From positions 1-55,126 of the forward strand of contig QGNN01000008.1 of assembly GCA_003228105.1 (NCBI GenBank): 55,126 nt of DNA. The letters run 5' to 3'. This document shows, piece by piece, positions 25,780 through 34,828 of the stretch (the first letter of the stretch is position 1; every line of letters begins with the position of its first letter). Position numbers and translations under genes: made by a program. The stretch is from Chloroflexota bacterium. Its GTDB lineage: Bacteria; Chloroflexota; Dehalococcoidia; Lucifugimonadales; UBA826. The notes below the pieces were generated by a model. It was not told the DNA's origin. It made no database searches and worked only from the letters and a program-made list of their open reading frames with translations.

Positions 25780-26379
25780 ATGGAAAAAACCCGGTCACGG
25801 ATTGTAGTAGGTATATCTGGCGCTAGTGGATCCCTTTTGGCTGCCAAAACAGTTGACGCCTTGCTAAACAAGAATGTAGGCGTATCGCTGATCGCCTCAA
25901 ACCCAGCAAGAATGGTATGGCAGCAAGAGATGAGTATGTCTTATGGAGAAAATGTAGAAGAATGGTCATACGATAATAATTTTGAACATTTCGCTATAGG
26001 GGATTTTAAAGCGCCTATAGCAAGTGGAACTTACCCAACTGCTGGAATGGCCATAGTTCCATCTAGTATGGCAACAATTTCTGCAGTGGCAAAAGGTCTA
26101 TCAGACAACTTAATAAGAAGAGCCGCCGACGTTTGTTTAAAAGAGAGGAGACCTTTAACAATGGTTCCACGAGAGTCTCCGCTTAATGCGATACATCTGG
26201 GTAACATGAAATACCTAGCCACTTTGGGTGTGACTATTCTACCTTCGGACCCTCCCTATTATCTGCCTATAACAACGCTTGAAGAAGTGGCAAATTTCAC
26301 AGCCCAGAGGATATTGGTCGCATTAGGTGTAACCGACCAGCTCCCTGAGGAGATGCAATATAGAGGCCCTATTGTTTAA
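25780..26379 (+). CDS. ubiX: UbiX flavin prenyltransferase
   Basis: A 199-residue flavoprotein that joins dimethylallyl phosphate to FMN to form the cofactor needed by UbiD. It shows VVGISGASGSLLAAK at the N-terminus, PSSMATISAVAKGLSDNL (FMN/DMAP site) and PRESPLNAIHLGNM. Start ATG 25780 is two bases after the ubiA stop. It completes a ubiD-ubiA-ubiX module. Confidence 0.95.
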   Translation: MEKTRSRIVVGISGASGSLLAAKTVDALLNKNVGVSLIASNPARMVWQQEMSMSYGENVEEWSYDNNFEHFAIGDFKAPIASGTYPTAGMAIVPSSMATISAVAKGLSDNLIRRAADVCLKERRPLTMVPRESPLNAIHLGNMKYLATLGVTILPSDPPYYLPITTLEEVANFTAQRILVALGVTDQLPEEMQYRGPIV

Positions 26380-26412
26380 TTCTATTGTGTTGACCTGACT
26401 CGCAACTATAAA

Positions 26413-26718
26413 ATGCCCATGATTAAAATTAAGAAAGGAAGTGACATGATTTCGGCAATTGAGGCTGTAAAGGCCATCAACGATGTCAGGAACAGTGAGG
26501 TTACGGTAGCTGCCATGGCAAGTGACGCTGGCTATAAAGGCGCTTATTCCTTTGAAGACCTAGAAACATTAGTGAGTGAACTACCCTATCTAATGAAACA
26601 AAACGGTCCAATGTTTGTCTCTATTAAAGTAATTCATACAGAACACGCAGGAGAACCTTTTATAGGTTCAACAAAGAACGCAATGGGAAAACTTTCAAAA
26701 TCTATATCAGGCGATTAA
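26413..26718 (+). CDS. Short ThDP-enzyme-like protein, apparently lacking its catalytic core
   Basis: A 101-residue ORF. Residues 10-32 (MISAIEAVKAINDVRNSEVT) look like the first helix of the ThDP-binding (PP) domain of phosphonopyruvate or sulfopyruvate decarboxylase-like enzymes. Residues 34-75 (MASDAGYKGAYSF, GPMFVSIKV) look like that domain's last third. The middle, which should carry the GDGS...N cofactor motif, is missing in frame. It is therefore either an internally deleted relic or a domain with a new role. It sits between ubiX and a PHP gene with three bases to the latter, and has no frameshifts, so it is probably still translated. Confidence 0.55.
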   Translation: MPMIKIKKGSDMISAIEAVKAINDVRNSEVTVAAMASDAGYKGAYSFEDLETLVSELPYLMKQNGPMFVSIKVIHTEHAGEPFIGSTKNAMGKLSKSISGD

Positions 26719-26721
26719 CCA

Positions 26722-27381
26722 ATGCATGATTTTCACACTCACACTTTTTTAAGTGACGGGGTACTTTCCCCAATCGAACTCATAAGGCGAGCTATTGCGA
26801 TTGGATACAAGACCATGGCGATAACTGATCATGTTGGTCCGGGCAACCTGGAATTTGTGCTGACTACTTTGAAAAAAGATTGTGCAATGGCAGAAAAAAG
26901 GTGGGACATAAAAGTTTACCCAGGTGTGGAAATTACCCATACCCCTATAGAGGATATCCATCTTTTGGCCAAAGAGGCACGATCAATAGGTGCCAAAATC
27001 GTTAACGTCCATGGGGAAACTATAATGGAACCCGTGATTGCTGGGACTAACATAGCGGCAGTGTCATCCAAATATGTAGATATATTGGCTCATCCTGGCC
27101 TAATAACCGTTGAGGAGGCGACAATGGCCGCCAAGAACGGCGTTTTGTTAGAAATATCAGGTAGAAAAGGTCATGGTTTGGCCAATGGACATGTTGTGAA
27201 AACAGCCAAAGAAAGTGGTGCTACATTGATATTGGACTCAGACGCCCACGCTCCCGAAGACTTGATGACTCAGGAATATGCTGAAAAAATAGCTCTGGGA
27301 TCAGGTCTAAATAAAATGGAATGCGACACATTACTGGAGCAAACACCCTTGAGTCTAATACATCGAGTCAGTTCACGTTAA
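26722..27381 (+). CDS. PHP-domain phosphoesterase
   Basis: A 219-residue metal-dependent hydrolase. The metal ligands are visible in HDFHTHTFLSDG, TDHVG, PGVEITH, HPG and SDAHAP. Relatives include histidinol phosphatase (HisK type) and small-molecule phosphatases; the substrate cannot be assigned. It starts three bases after the ThDP-like ORF and runs convergent to a 2-hydroxyacid dehydrogenase, with only one base between stops. Confidence 0.85.
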   Translation: MHDFHTHTFLSDGVLSPIELIRRAIAIGYKTMAITDHVGPGNLEFVLTTLKKDCAMAEKRWDIKVYPGVEITHTPIEDIHLLAKEARSIGAKIVNVHGETIMEPVIAGTNIAAVSSKYVDILAHPGLITVEEATMAAKNGVLLEISGRKGHGLANGHVVKTAKESGATLILDSDAHAPEDLMTQEYAEKIALGSGLNKMECDTLLEQTPLSLIHRVSSR

Positions 27382-27382
27382 T

Positions 27383-28363
27383 TTAGTCGTCTGGCAGAAC
27401 AACAGATTCCGGTTCTCCTCCATTAGCGACTTTGGCCGTGTTATAAGTGGCGAATGCTCTACTTTTTTCTGAAGCCTCTTGAGTAAAAGCAGCCAGGTGA
27501 GGGGTAATCAGAACGTTATCCATATCAATTAGGGGATTATCTTCAGGAGTAGGCTCTATTTCAAGGACATCTACTCCGGCACCCATGATTTTATCCTGCT
27601 CAAATGCACGGATTAAAGCATCTTCATCAACGACCGGGCCTCTACATGCATTTATTAGGACTGCGGTAGGTTTCATCAAATCAAATTCTCTATCACTTAT
27701 CATTCCTCTGGTCTTACGATTCAAAGGAACATGTAGGGTGATAATGTCAGATGTGGCTAATAATTCATCCAATTCTACTTTTTTCATACAGAGATCATTC
27801 ACCAATTCTGAATCTGGATCTACGATATCATGATAAATAAGTTCACACTCCCAGCCCTGTAACCTTTTGGCTACTCGAGATCCTATTCGACCGACCCCTA
27901 TTATGCCGACTGTTTTCCCAGTTAATTCGTGCGCCTGTGAGAACCAGTCAGCTCGAATGTTCGACATCCATTTACCCTCCTGTACACTTTTGAATTGCAA
28001 TTGTAGTTTTCTGTATACTCCTATCATTAAGGCGATGGTATGTTCAGCGACTGCCACGGCGTTACCGCCCCCATTATTTGACACTTTAATTCCAAGCTCT
28101 CCAAGCCCTACCTTATCAAGTTGATTGGTACCTGCACTGGTAGTTTGAATAAGACGTAATTCTGGACATTTAGCAGCTAATTCAAGGTCAAACACAAGAG
28201 CTCCTCCCAATATTATGGCCTTGGTATTTTGTAATGCTTCAGCAGATTCCTCCATGGAGGCCGAAGAGTTAAGCCAATCTATTTCAACTCCTTCTGGTAT
28301 AGCATCTTTCAACACTTGGAGGCCAGAATCATCCGGGGCCCAAAAAACAACTTGATCATTCAT
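27383..28363 (-). CDS. D-2-hydroxyacid dehydrogenase, NAD-dependent
   Basis: A 326-residue dehydrogenase of the D-isomer-specific family. The NAD loop is GIIGVGRIGSRVAKRL, and the catalytic residues appear in order as Arg (NACRGPVVDEDAL), Glu (DVLEIEPTPEDNPL) and His (ITPHLAAF). Relatives act on glycerate, phosphoglycerate, lactate or glyoxylate. There is no ACT domain, so it is not a full SerA. A TATGTT lies six bases before the ATG, consistent with a leaderless mRNA. The 134-base gap to the CoA-transferase pair would hold both divergent promoters. Confidence 0.9.
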   Translation of the reverse strand: MNDQVVFWAPDDSGLQVLKDAIPEGVEIDWLNSSASMEESAEALQNTKAIILGGALVFDLELAAKCPELRLIQTTSAGTNQLDKVGLGELGIKVSNNGGGNAVAVAEHTIALMIGVYRKLQLQFKSVQEGKWMSNIRADWFSQAHELTGKTVGIIGVGRIGSRVAKRLQGWECELIYHDIVDPDSELVNDLCMKKVELDELLATSDIITLHVPLNRKTRGMISDREFDLMKPTAVLINACRGPVVDEDALIRAFEQDKIMGAGVDVLEIEPTPEDNPLIDMDNVLITPHLAAFTQEASEKSRAFATYNTAKVANGGEPESVVLPDD

Positions 28364-28497
28364 ATTGATAACATACCCCCTAACGGTGAGATCATTTTAT
28401 GTTTGTGATTATATGTAGTTAATTCAATCCTCTCAACTAGAGGACCTAAATGTTTATAATTTCACAGGTTGAATACAAAAAACATTAGGACACTCCA

Positions 28498-29700
28498 TTG
28501 AAAACCCAAGCTTTAAAAAATGTGCGAGTTCTCGATTTGACTCACTATATATCTGGGCCATACTGCACAAAACTTTTAGGTGATTTCGGAGCTGATATTA
28601 TAAAAATTGAAAATCCGCTGATCGGTGACCCTTGCAGGAACATGCCCCCTTTTGATGAAGCCTCACCGGATAGAGATGACAGTCTTTTATTTCAATACCT
28701 CAACACCAACAAAAAAAGCGTTGAACTTAACTTAAAATCAGATTTCGGACATCTTGCTGTTGAAAAATTAGTAAAGGAGTCGGACATCTTAGTAGAGAGT
28801 TTTCGGCCCGGAACCCTAGCATCCTACGGGTTTACAGAAAGCAAACTGCATACCCTGAATCCAAATTTGGTTATTGTTTCTATTAGTAATTTTGGACAAA
28901 CCGGGCCATACAAATACTTTGAGGCAACTGACCTAATTTTTTATGCCCTGGGAGGACTGATGTTCATTTTTGGATCAACTAACAAACCCCCTCTCAAACA
29001 CGCCTTCCATCAAGCGCAATTCAAGGCAGGGACTAATGCAGCCTCGGCGGCCTTAATGGCTTACTATGAAATGATAAGTTCAGGTGATGGACAGAAAGTA
29101 GACATATCTATTCAAGAGAGCATGGCCGCATCTGTGCGTGACACAACCACAAATTACGCCGCCTCTGGGATAATTCATACGAGGCAACCATTAATGAATG
29201 GAGAACTTCCACGAGCGCCTATACAAGTCAAAGACGGATATATCGTTCCAATTACTTTCGGGTCTACCGACTGGAGTAAAACCGCCAATCTCCTCGAAGA
29301 TGAAGGTTTGTCCGATGCTAAATTTCAAACTCCTGATGGACGAAAACAACATGCCGAGGAATTTGAGAACTTGGTGAGGGCTGCATTCATTCGCAAAGGT
29401 AAACATGAATTATTTTACGGAGCCCACTCTCACCGTGAATTAATTTACGGATTAGTCCAAGACGCAGCAGACCTACTTGAAAACCCTCAGTATGCACATG
29501 ATCAATATTTTCAGGATATTGGTAATTCAAATTCAGGTAACCCAAAATTTCCGGGAAGACCTTTTAAATTATCTAAAACTCCCTGGGATATACAAAAAAC
29601 TGCACCTACATTGGGCCAACATACTGAGGAAATATTAATAGAAAAATTAAAATTATCTACCGGTGAATTTCAGGATACTAGGCGGCCAAATGAAAAATAA
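28498..29700 (+). CDS. Class III CoA-transferase-like subunit lacking the catalytic aspartate
   Basis: A 400-residue CaiB/BaiF-family protein starting at TTG 28498 with AGGA seven bases upstream. The fold signatures are present (GPYCTKLLGDFGADIIKIE, residues 20-38; NFGQTGPY; SGDGQKVDISIQ). At the place of the acyl-accepting aspartate the sequence reads HQAQFKAG, with Gln174 instead of Asp, so the thioester chemistry should fail in this subunit. It overlaps the next gene, another family member with an intact aspartate, by 11 bases. An obligate heteromer, as in SmtAB or BbsEF, is the natural reading. Confidence 0.85.
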   Translation: MKTQALKNVRVLDLTHYISGPYCTKLLGDFGADIIKIENPLIGDPCRNMPPFDEASPDRDDSLLFQYLNTNKKSVELNLKSDFGHLAVEKLVKESDILVESFRPGTLASYGFTESKLHTLNPNLVIVSISNFGQTGPYKYFEATDLIFYALGGLMFIFGSTNKPPLKHAFHQAQFKAGTNAASAALMAYYEMISSGDGQKVDISIQESMAASVRDTTTNYAASGIIHTRQPLMNGELPRAPIQVKDGYIVPITFGSTDWSKTANLLEDEGLSDAKFQTPDGRKQHAEEFENLVRAAFIRKGKHELFYGAHSHRELIYGLVQDAADLLENPQYAHDQYFQDIGNSNSGNPKFPGRPFKLSKTPWDIQKTAPTLGQHTEEILIEKLKLSTGEFQDTRRPNEK

Positions 29701-31039
29701 TGGGATTCTCAACGGTGTCCGGATAGTAGAACTGGGCCAACTGATAGCCGTACCATACGCCACAAAACTCCTATCCGACATGGGCGCAGAAATTATCAGA
29801 CTGGAATCGGCTAATCGACCGGATGCCTACAGGCTTTCTGATTTTTATGATGAAAGGCGGGATGGAAAATATTGGAATCGAGCCATTAATTTCAATGAGC
29901 AAAACAGAAATAAACTAAGCCTTGGACTGGAATTAGACCATAAAAACAGTCTCCAGTGTTTGTATGATTTGATTAGCATAAGCGATGTGTTTGCATGCAA
30001 TTTCACCCCTAGGGTCATGAAAAAATTCGGCCTAGAGTACGAGCATCTCCAAAAAATACGGCCAGATATAATCGTTGTTTCATCGACGGGCTATGGCCAC
30101 ACAGGACCATGGTCGAGTTTTGGAGCCATAGGGTTTGGTACTGAGGCCGCGTCAGGGCTTGCGGCTGCAACCGGCTATGAAAACGGCCCCCCGGCTCAAC
30201 CAGAAATACCCTATCCGGATTACACCGCTGCCGAGCACACAGTCTTTGCTGTGATGGCAGCGCTTATACATAGGCTAAAAGAAGGTGAAGGTCAGTTTAT
30301 TGAGGTCTCGCAAACAGAATGCGTTACATCAACTACTCCGGAAACTATACTCGAATACACAGCCAACAAAAGAATAGTTAAGCGAATAGGAAACTCGCAC
30401 CCCAACATATCTCCGCATGGTTGTTACCCTTGCAAAGGTCAAGATAAATGGATAACCATCACTGCTATTTCTCAGGATCAATGGAAGTCATTATCAAATT
30501 TGTTATTCCCAGAAACAGGCAGTGACAATCGATTTCAATCTAATGAGTCTCGCATACGCTACCGAACAGAATTAGACAAATTGATATCTTCGAAAACCCT
30601 GTTGTGGGACAATGTTGAATTGATGACTACTTTGCAAAAAAACAGGGTACCCGCAGGAGTGGTATTGAATGGTAAAGAACTGCTTTTTAATGAACATTTG
30701 AACCACAGAGATTTTTTTGAAATTGTCTCTCATCATCCAAACAGCGAAGTTCCTACACTCCCATATCCTGGTAAACCATGGAAAATGTCGAAGGGTTCAG
30801 ATCTCAAAATGAAAGGGGCGCCTTTATTTGGTCAGCATAACGAGTCCATATTGAAGAATTACCTAGGATTGAACGATGACTCCTACGATACACTCGTTAA
30901 TGAAGAAGCAGTAGTTGACGATATTAAATTAGCCGCCAGGGAAATTCTTGTATCAAGAGAGGCAAGAGAAAAGGAAGGATCTATATATTCTTACGATCCC
31001 AATTTCAAATCAACCATTAAATCCTATTTCAACATTTAG
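29690..31039 (+). CDS. Class III CoA-transferase (CaiB/BaiF family), catalytic partner
   Basis: A 449-residue enzyme. ATG 29690 is chosen over 29663 because the conserved start (GVRIVELGQLIAVPYATKL) follows directly and AGGCGG lies just before. The catalytic aspartate is Asp177 in PYPDYTAAEH. Overlap with the preceding gene by 11 bases means coupled translation. A C-terminal extension of about 45 residues goes beyond the usual family end. The substrate pair is unknown. The cmk-plsC-glmS operon begins 31 bases later. Confidence 0.87.
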   Translation: MKNNGILNGVRIVELGQLIAVPYATKLLSDMGAEIIRLESANRPDAYRLSDFYDERRDGKYWNRAINFNEQNRNKLSLGLELDHKNSLQCLYDLISISDVFACNFTPRVMKKFGLEYEHLQKIRPDIIVVSSTGYGHTGPWSSFGAIGFGTEAASGLAAATGYENGPPAQPEIPYPDYTAAEHTVFAVMAALIHRLKEGEGQFIEVSQTECVTSTTPETILEYTANKRIVKRIGNSHPNISPHGCYPCKGQDKWITITAISQDQWKSLSNLLFPETGSDNRFQSNESRIRYRTELDKLISSKTLLWDNVELMTTLQKNRVPAGVVLNGKELLFNEHLNHRDFFEIVSHHPNSEVPTLPYPGKPWKMSKGSDLKMKGAPLFGQHNESILKNYLGLNDDSYDTLVNEEAVVDDIKLAAREILVSREAREKEGSIYSYDPNFKSTIKSYFNI

Positions 31040-31070
31040 GGTTAAAGTTATTAAGGTGAGAGGCTGATTA

Positions 31071-31736
31071 ATGAAATTTCAAATAGCAATAGACGGTCCT
31101 GCTGCCTCGGGGAAAACCGCCGTAGGCAGAGGTGTTGGTAAGGCTTTAAAATGGAATTTCCTGGACACAGGGATAATGTACAGGGCTGCAACTAGATCTG
31201 TATTGGATTCCGGCATATCCTTTGAGGAGGATTCCAGCATCATTGAAACCGTCAAAATAACGTCCATTGAACTCGAAGACTTTTCTGGTTCTGAAAAAAT
31301 ACTGATAAACGGAATAGATAAAACTTCCACACTTAAAACCCCGGAGATCGATCGGACAGTATCAATCATTTCAAAAATACCCGAGGTTAGAAAAGAATTG
31401 GTAACGCAACAAAGAAATATTGCCAGTCAAGGGCCGATAGTTATGGTAGGAAGGGACATAGGAAGCGTAGTATTACCAGACGCAGAATTAAAATTGTACC
31501 TAGACGCCAGCGTTGAAGCTAGAGCCCAGCGACGATACGAAGAACAAGTAGATTTCGAGGACAAATTGTCATTAAACGAAGTAAAGGTTGATCTGGAAAG
31601 AAGAGACCTCTTAGACACTCAACGCCAAGATTCCCCTTTGCGCAAGAACGATTTCTATACCATCATTGACACCACAACGATGAGTCTGGAAGATGTAATA
31701 AATGAAATAACATCTATTTACAAATCTCAGTTTTAA
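31071..31736 (+). CDS. cmk: Cytidylate kinase
   Basis: A 221-residue nucleoside monophosphate kinase that phosphorylates CMP and dCMP. The P-loop is DGPAASGKTAVGRG, followed by FLDTGIMYRA (CMP site), VGRDIGSVV and RRDLLDTQRQDSPL (lid/core). Full length. GAGAGG precedes the ATG. It overlaps plsC by one base, the first link of a tight operon cmk-plsC-glmS; cmk-plsC adjacency is widespread in bacteria. Confidence 0.96.
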   Translation: MKFQIAIDGPAASGKTAVGRGVGKALKWNFLDTGIMYRAATRSVLDSGISFEEDSSIIETVKITSIELEDFSGSEKILINGIDKTSTLKTPEIDRTVSIISKIPEVRKELVTQQRNIASQGPIVMVGRDIGSVVLPDAELKLYLDASVEARAQRRYEEQVDFEDKLSLNEVKVDLERRDLLDTQRQDSPLRKNDFYTIIDTTTMSLEDVINEITSIYKSQF

Positions 31737-32386
31737 TGCTCTATCCAATTTGTAATTTTCTGCAAAAGATCACTTTAAAGTGGTTCGCCAATTTTGAGGT
31801 GTCCGGCCAGGAAAATGTCCCACCTGTAGGACCTTTAATCGTAGTTTCTAATCATTTAAGCAACATAGACCCATCAATTCTGGCGGTTTCTGTCTCAAGG
31901 AGACTGAAATTTCTTGCAAAGAGTAACTTATTTTCGGGACCTTTTATTAGCACTCTGCTACGTTGGTATGGTGCATATCCGCTTAATAGAGACAGAATTG
32001 ATGTAACGTCATTCAAATGGGCTTTAAATCAATTGCGCTATGACGGCGTCATTCTAATCTTCCCAGAGGGAACGAGGAGTAACGGGCCCATGATTAAAGC
32101 CAAACCCGGGGTAGCTAGGTTAGTCCAAATGTCTGATGCAACTATATTACCAGTAGCAATAACTGGAACTGAACACATCGGGAACGGAATGAGGGTAGTG
32201 AACCCAACAGGGAATATTAAAGTAAATATAGGAAGCCCATTCTCACTTCCTAAGATAGATGGAACAATTGACAGTGCTATCTTAAAATCAATGACTGACA
32301 TGATAATGGAAAGAATTTCTCTACTCCTGCCAGAAAACTATAGAGGCGTGTACAAGATCAACAAAAGGGAAAGACTAAATAACTGA
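31736..32386 (+). CDS. plsC: 1-acyl-sn-glycerol-3-phosphate acyltransferase (PlsC family)
   Basis: A 216-residue membrane-associated enzyme adding the second acyl chain in phosphatidic acid synthesis. The catalytic H-x4-D is NHLSNID and the glycerol-phosphate motif is FPEGTRS. A hydrophobic N-terminal segment would anchor it. It overlaps cmk and glmS by one base at either end (TAATG and TGATG junctions), so all three proteins are translated together. Confidence 0.92.
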   Translation: MLYPICNFLQKITLKWFANFEVSGQENVPPVGPLIVVSNHLSNIDPSILAVSVSRRLKFLAKSNLFSGPFISTLLRWYGAYPLNRDRIDVTSFKWALNQLRYDGVILIFPEGTRSNGPMIKAKPGVARLVQMSDATILPVAITGTEHIGNGMRVVNPTGNIKVNIGSPFSLPKIDGTIDSAILKSMTDMIMERISLLLPENYRGVYKINKRERLNN

Positions 32387-34230
32387 TGTGCGGAATTATC
32401 GGCTACACTGGGCGTTCACAGGCATTACCTATCCTTATAGATGGGCTAATAAAACTTGAATATAGAGGCTACGACAGTGCTGGGGTATCAGTCTTCAACC
32501 AAGACCAAACCCACACGACCTATAGATCCGCAGGAAAGCTTAGCGAACTTCAAAAGCTAACCGAAACTTCAAAGGCCGACGGGATGTCAGGTATTGGCCA
32601 TACCCGATGGGCAACCCATGGTGAAGCTAATACGGTAAATGCACACCCTCATAGCGACACTTATGGGAACCTATCTGTTGTTCATAATGGGATTGTAGAA
32701 AATTACCTGGAACTAAAAAAAGAGTTGGTCAAAAAAGGGCATATTTTTAATTCTGATACAGATTCGGAAACTATTCCTCATTTGATAGAACACTATATGA
32801 ATGACGGTGCCACTTTTGAAGAAGCAACCGGGATGAGTGTAGGCAGAATCAGAGGAGCGAATGCGGTAGTTGCTATGTGCAACGATCAACCTGAAAAGAT
32901 AGTAGCGTTTAAAACTGGCAACGCAGGGGGTCTTATAATTGGATATGGGAAGGATGAAATGTTAGTCGCTAGTGATATCCCGGCGATCCTTAGTCATACA
33001 AATACTATTTCGCATATGCGACCAGGGGAACTTGCGATATTGGAACATAACTCCATCAAATTCAGGGACAACAATGGAAATTCCATCGAAAAAGAAAAGA
33101 CTGTCGTTGCAAATAACCCTATCTCTATGGCCAAAGGTAATTACAGGCATTTTATGCTGAAAGAGATATGCGAACAGCCTGACGCCATAATCGCCTCATT
33201 AATGGGTCGACTGTCTTCTAATAAAGGCTTATTTAACCTTGCTGACTTTAACCTTAGGGTAGAAGAAATCAAACAAATTTCGAGAATAACTCTTACAGGC
33301 ATGGGGACGAGCTTGCATGCTGCCATGCTTGCCCGCCTCTGGATGGAACGAATCGCAGGAATACCGGCAGAATGGGATAACTCGTCAGAATTCCGTTATC
33401 GAGAACCGATTCTTGAAAAAGATTCCCTCTTTATATCCATAAGTCAATCTGGGGAGACAGCTGACACTCTCGCGGCGATGGAAGAGGTTCGAAGAAAAAA
33501 TATCACCCAAATAACACTTTCTAACTACTCAAATACACAAGCTTCCCACATAGCAGATCAAACGCTTCAAATCAGGGCTGGATTAGAAGTCGGGGTTGCA
33601 GCGACTAAAACCTTTACATGCTCCTTAGTAACTCTTTATACACTGGCAATATATTTTGGAGTGCAAAGAGAGCACATCTCCCCTAATCAGGCCGCCAGTC
33701 TTACAGAGGAACTTTCCCGGTTACCAGAAATGATAGGAAGCGTTTTGGTTGATCAAAAACAATACGAGGAACTGGCAAGTAAATATCATACTAGCTCAGA
33801 TTTTTTGTTTCTTGGGAGAGGGTACAACTATCCCGTTGCCCTAGAAGGTGCTCTTAAATTAAAAGAAGTCAGCTACATACATGCTGAAGGCTATCCTGCA
33901 GGAGAGATGAAACATGGGCCGATATCACTTATAGACGACAACATGCCGGTAGTCGCATTAATCCCCAAAGACTCTTTATATGAAAAAATGTTAAACACGG
34001 TGAATGAGGCAAAAAGTAGAGGGGCCAAAGTCATTGCAATCGCCTCAGAATCAGACATGGAAATCAGCGCTAAAGTAGACCACGTCATAAGAATTCCTGA
34101 CGTCTCTGATTCACTCTCCCCTATCGTTGCCACAGTGCCGCTGCAATTGATTGCTTATTATTTTGCTGTAAGAAGAGGGTGTGATGTGGACCAGCCGAGG
34201 AACTTGGCTAAATCAGTAACTGTGGAGTAA
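32386..34230 (+). CDS. glmS: Glutamine-fructose-6-phosphate aminotransferase (isomerizing)
   Basis: A 614-residue enzyme that makes glucosamine-6-phosphate for the cell envelope. It has an N-terminal Ntn glutaminase with Cys2 (MCGIIGYTGR), GHTRWATHGEA and the SDTDSE loop, and two SIS domains (SQSGETADT near residue 350; the second near 465). It ends with the canonical QPRNLAKSVTVE. No glmS ribozyme is possible, because the start overlaps plsC. Expression must be set at the operon promoter. Confidence 0.97.
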   Translation: MCGIIGYTGRSQALPILIDGLIKLEYRGYDSAGVSVFNQDQTHTTYRSAGKLSELQKLTETSKADGMSGIGHTRWATHGEANTVNAHPHSDTYGNLSVVHNGIVENYLELKKELVKKGHIFNSDTDSETIPHLIEHYMNDGATFEEATGMSVGRIRGANAVVAMCNDQPEKIVAFKTGNAGGLIIGYGKDEMLVASDIPAILSHTNTISHMRPGELAILEHNSIKFRDNNGNSIEKEKTVVANNPISMAKGNYRHFMLKEICEQPDAIIASLMGRLSSNKGLFNLADFNLRVEEIKQISRITLTGMGTSLHAAMLARLWMERIAGIPAEWDNSSEFRYREPILEKDSLFISISQSGETADTLAAMEEVRRKNITQITLSNYSNTQASHIADQTLQIRAGLEVGVAATKTFTCSLVTLYTLAIYFGVQREHISPNQAASLTEELSRLPEMIGSVLVDQKQYEELASKYHTSSDFLFLGRGYNYPVALEGALKLKEVSYIHAEGYPAGEMKHGPISLIDDNMPVVALIPKDSLYEKMLNTVNEAKSRGAKVIAIASESDMEISAKVDHVIRIPDVSDSLSPIVATVPLQLIAYYFAVRRGCDVDQPRNLAKSVTVE

Positions 34231-34234
34231 GTCG

Positions 34235-34768
34235 TTGAATAAATCGTTTTTTTTACCCTTATTATTTGTAATCATTACGCTAGCATGTACCACTGAAGAA
34301 AATATCGTGGTACCAAAGCAATTAACCAGTGTAATAGAAACGCCTTCTCCTTCTATTGAAAAATTGCCGTATTTTGAACTAACCACCGCTGATGGAAAAA
34401 TAACTTCGAATCATTTTTTAGTCGATAGCAAACCTGAATTCCTGCTTTTTATATCTCCTAATTGAGGAACGTGTATTTCCGAGTTACGGAAATTGGCTAA
34501 AACTGACCAAGAACTTTCAGCATTGGCAAATATTTACATTATAGGAATGAATCCCGGTTATACATTTGAGGGACTAAAAGGCATGGCAGCCGGGAACCCA
34601 AACTGGATTTATGCCCTGCCAGCTGATGCTAGCACATTAAATTCAATAAAAGGGTTGAGCCGATCCACAAAAATTCTAGTGGGTGAAGAAAATGTGATTC
34701 TCAAAAGGTACAAACTTGGTGACTGGAAACTTTCCGAATGGATTGAAATATTTCGGAAGGTAGGCTAG
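34235..34768 (+). CDS. Probable selenoprotein: thioredoxin-like lipoprotein with UxxC motif
   Basis: The frame begins at TTG 34235, four bases after glmS, with GGAG eight bases upstream. It gives a signal sequence with a lipobox-like end (ITLACTTEE). It meets TGA at 34463-34465 (codon 77) and continues in the same frame for 100 more codons to 34768. Around the TGA the protein reads FISPN-U-GTCISELRKL, so the TGA takes the first position of a thioredoxin-type CxxC. After it comes a 7-bp hairpin with AGTTA in the loop, fitting the bacterial SECIS rule. The C-terminal half is a coherent thioredoxin-fold tail (LSEWIEIFRK). A nonsense mutation is the alternative, but the position and hairpin make selenocysteine more likely. 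Likely an extracytoplasmic thiol/selenol oxidoreductase. Confidence 0.75.
34466..34493 (+). promoter_or_regulatory. Candidate bacterial SECIS element
   Basis: ATTTCCG (34475-34481) and CGGAAAT (34487-34493) form a perfect 7-bp stem with loop AGTTA. Sixteen bases separate the TGA from the loop, and G is the second loop base. Both match the published consensus for bSECIS (distance 16-37, G among the first two loop bases). It would recruit SelB at codon 77. Confidence 0.7.
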
Positions 34769-34828
34769 GAAATAACGACCTAAAGTAGCTTACCCATTCA
34801 ATTTTAAATCAATCCACGTGCCAAAAAA

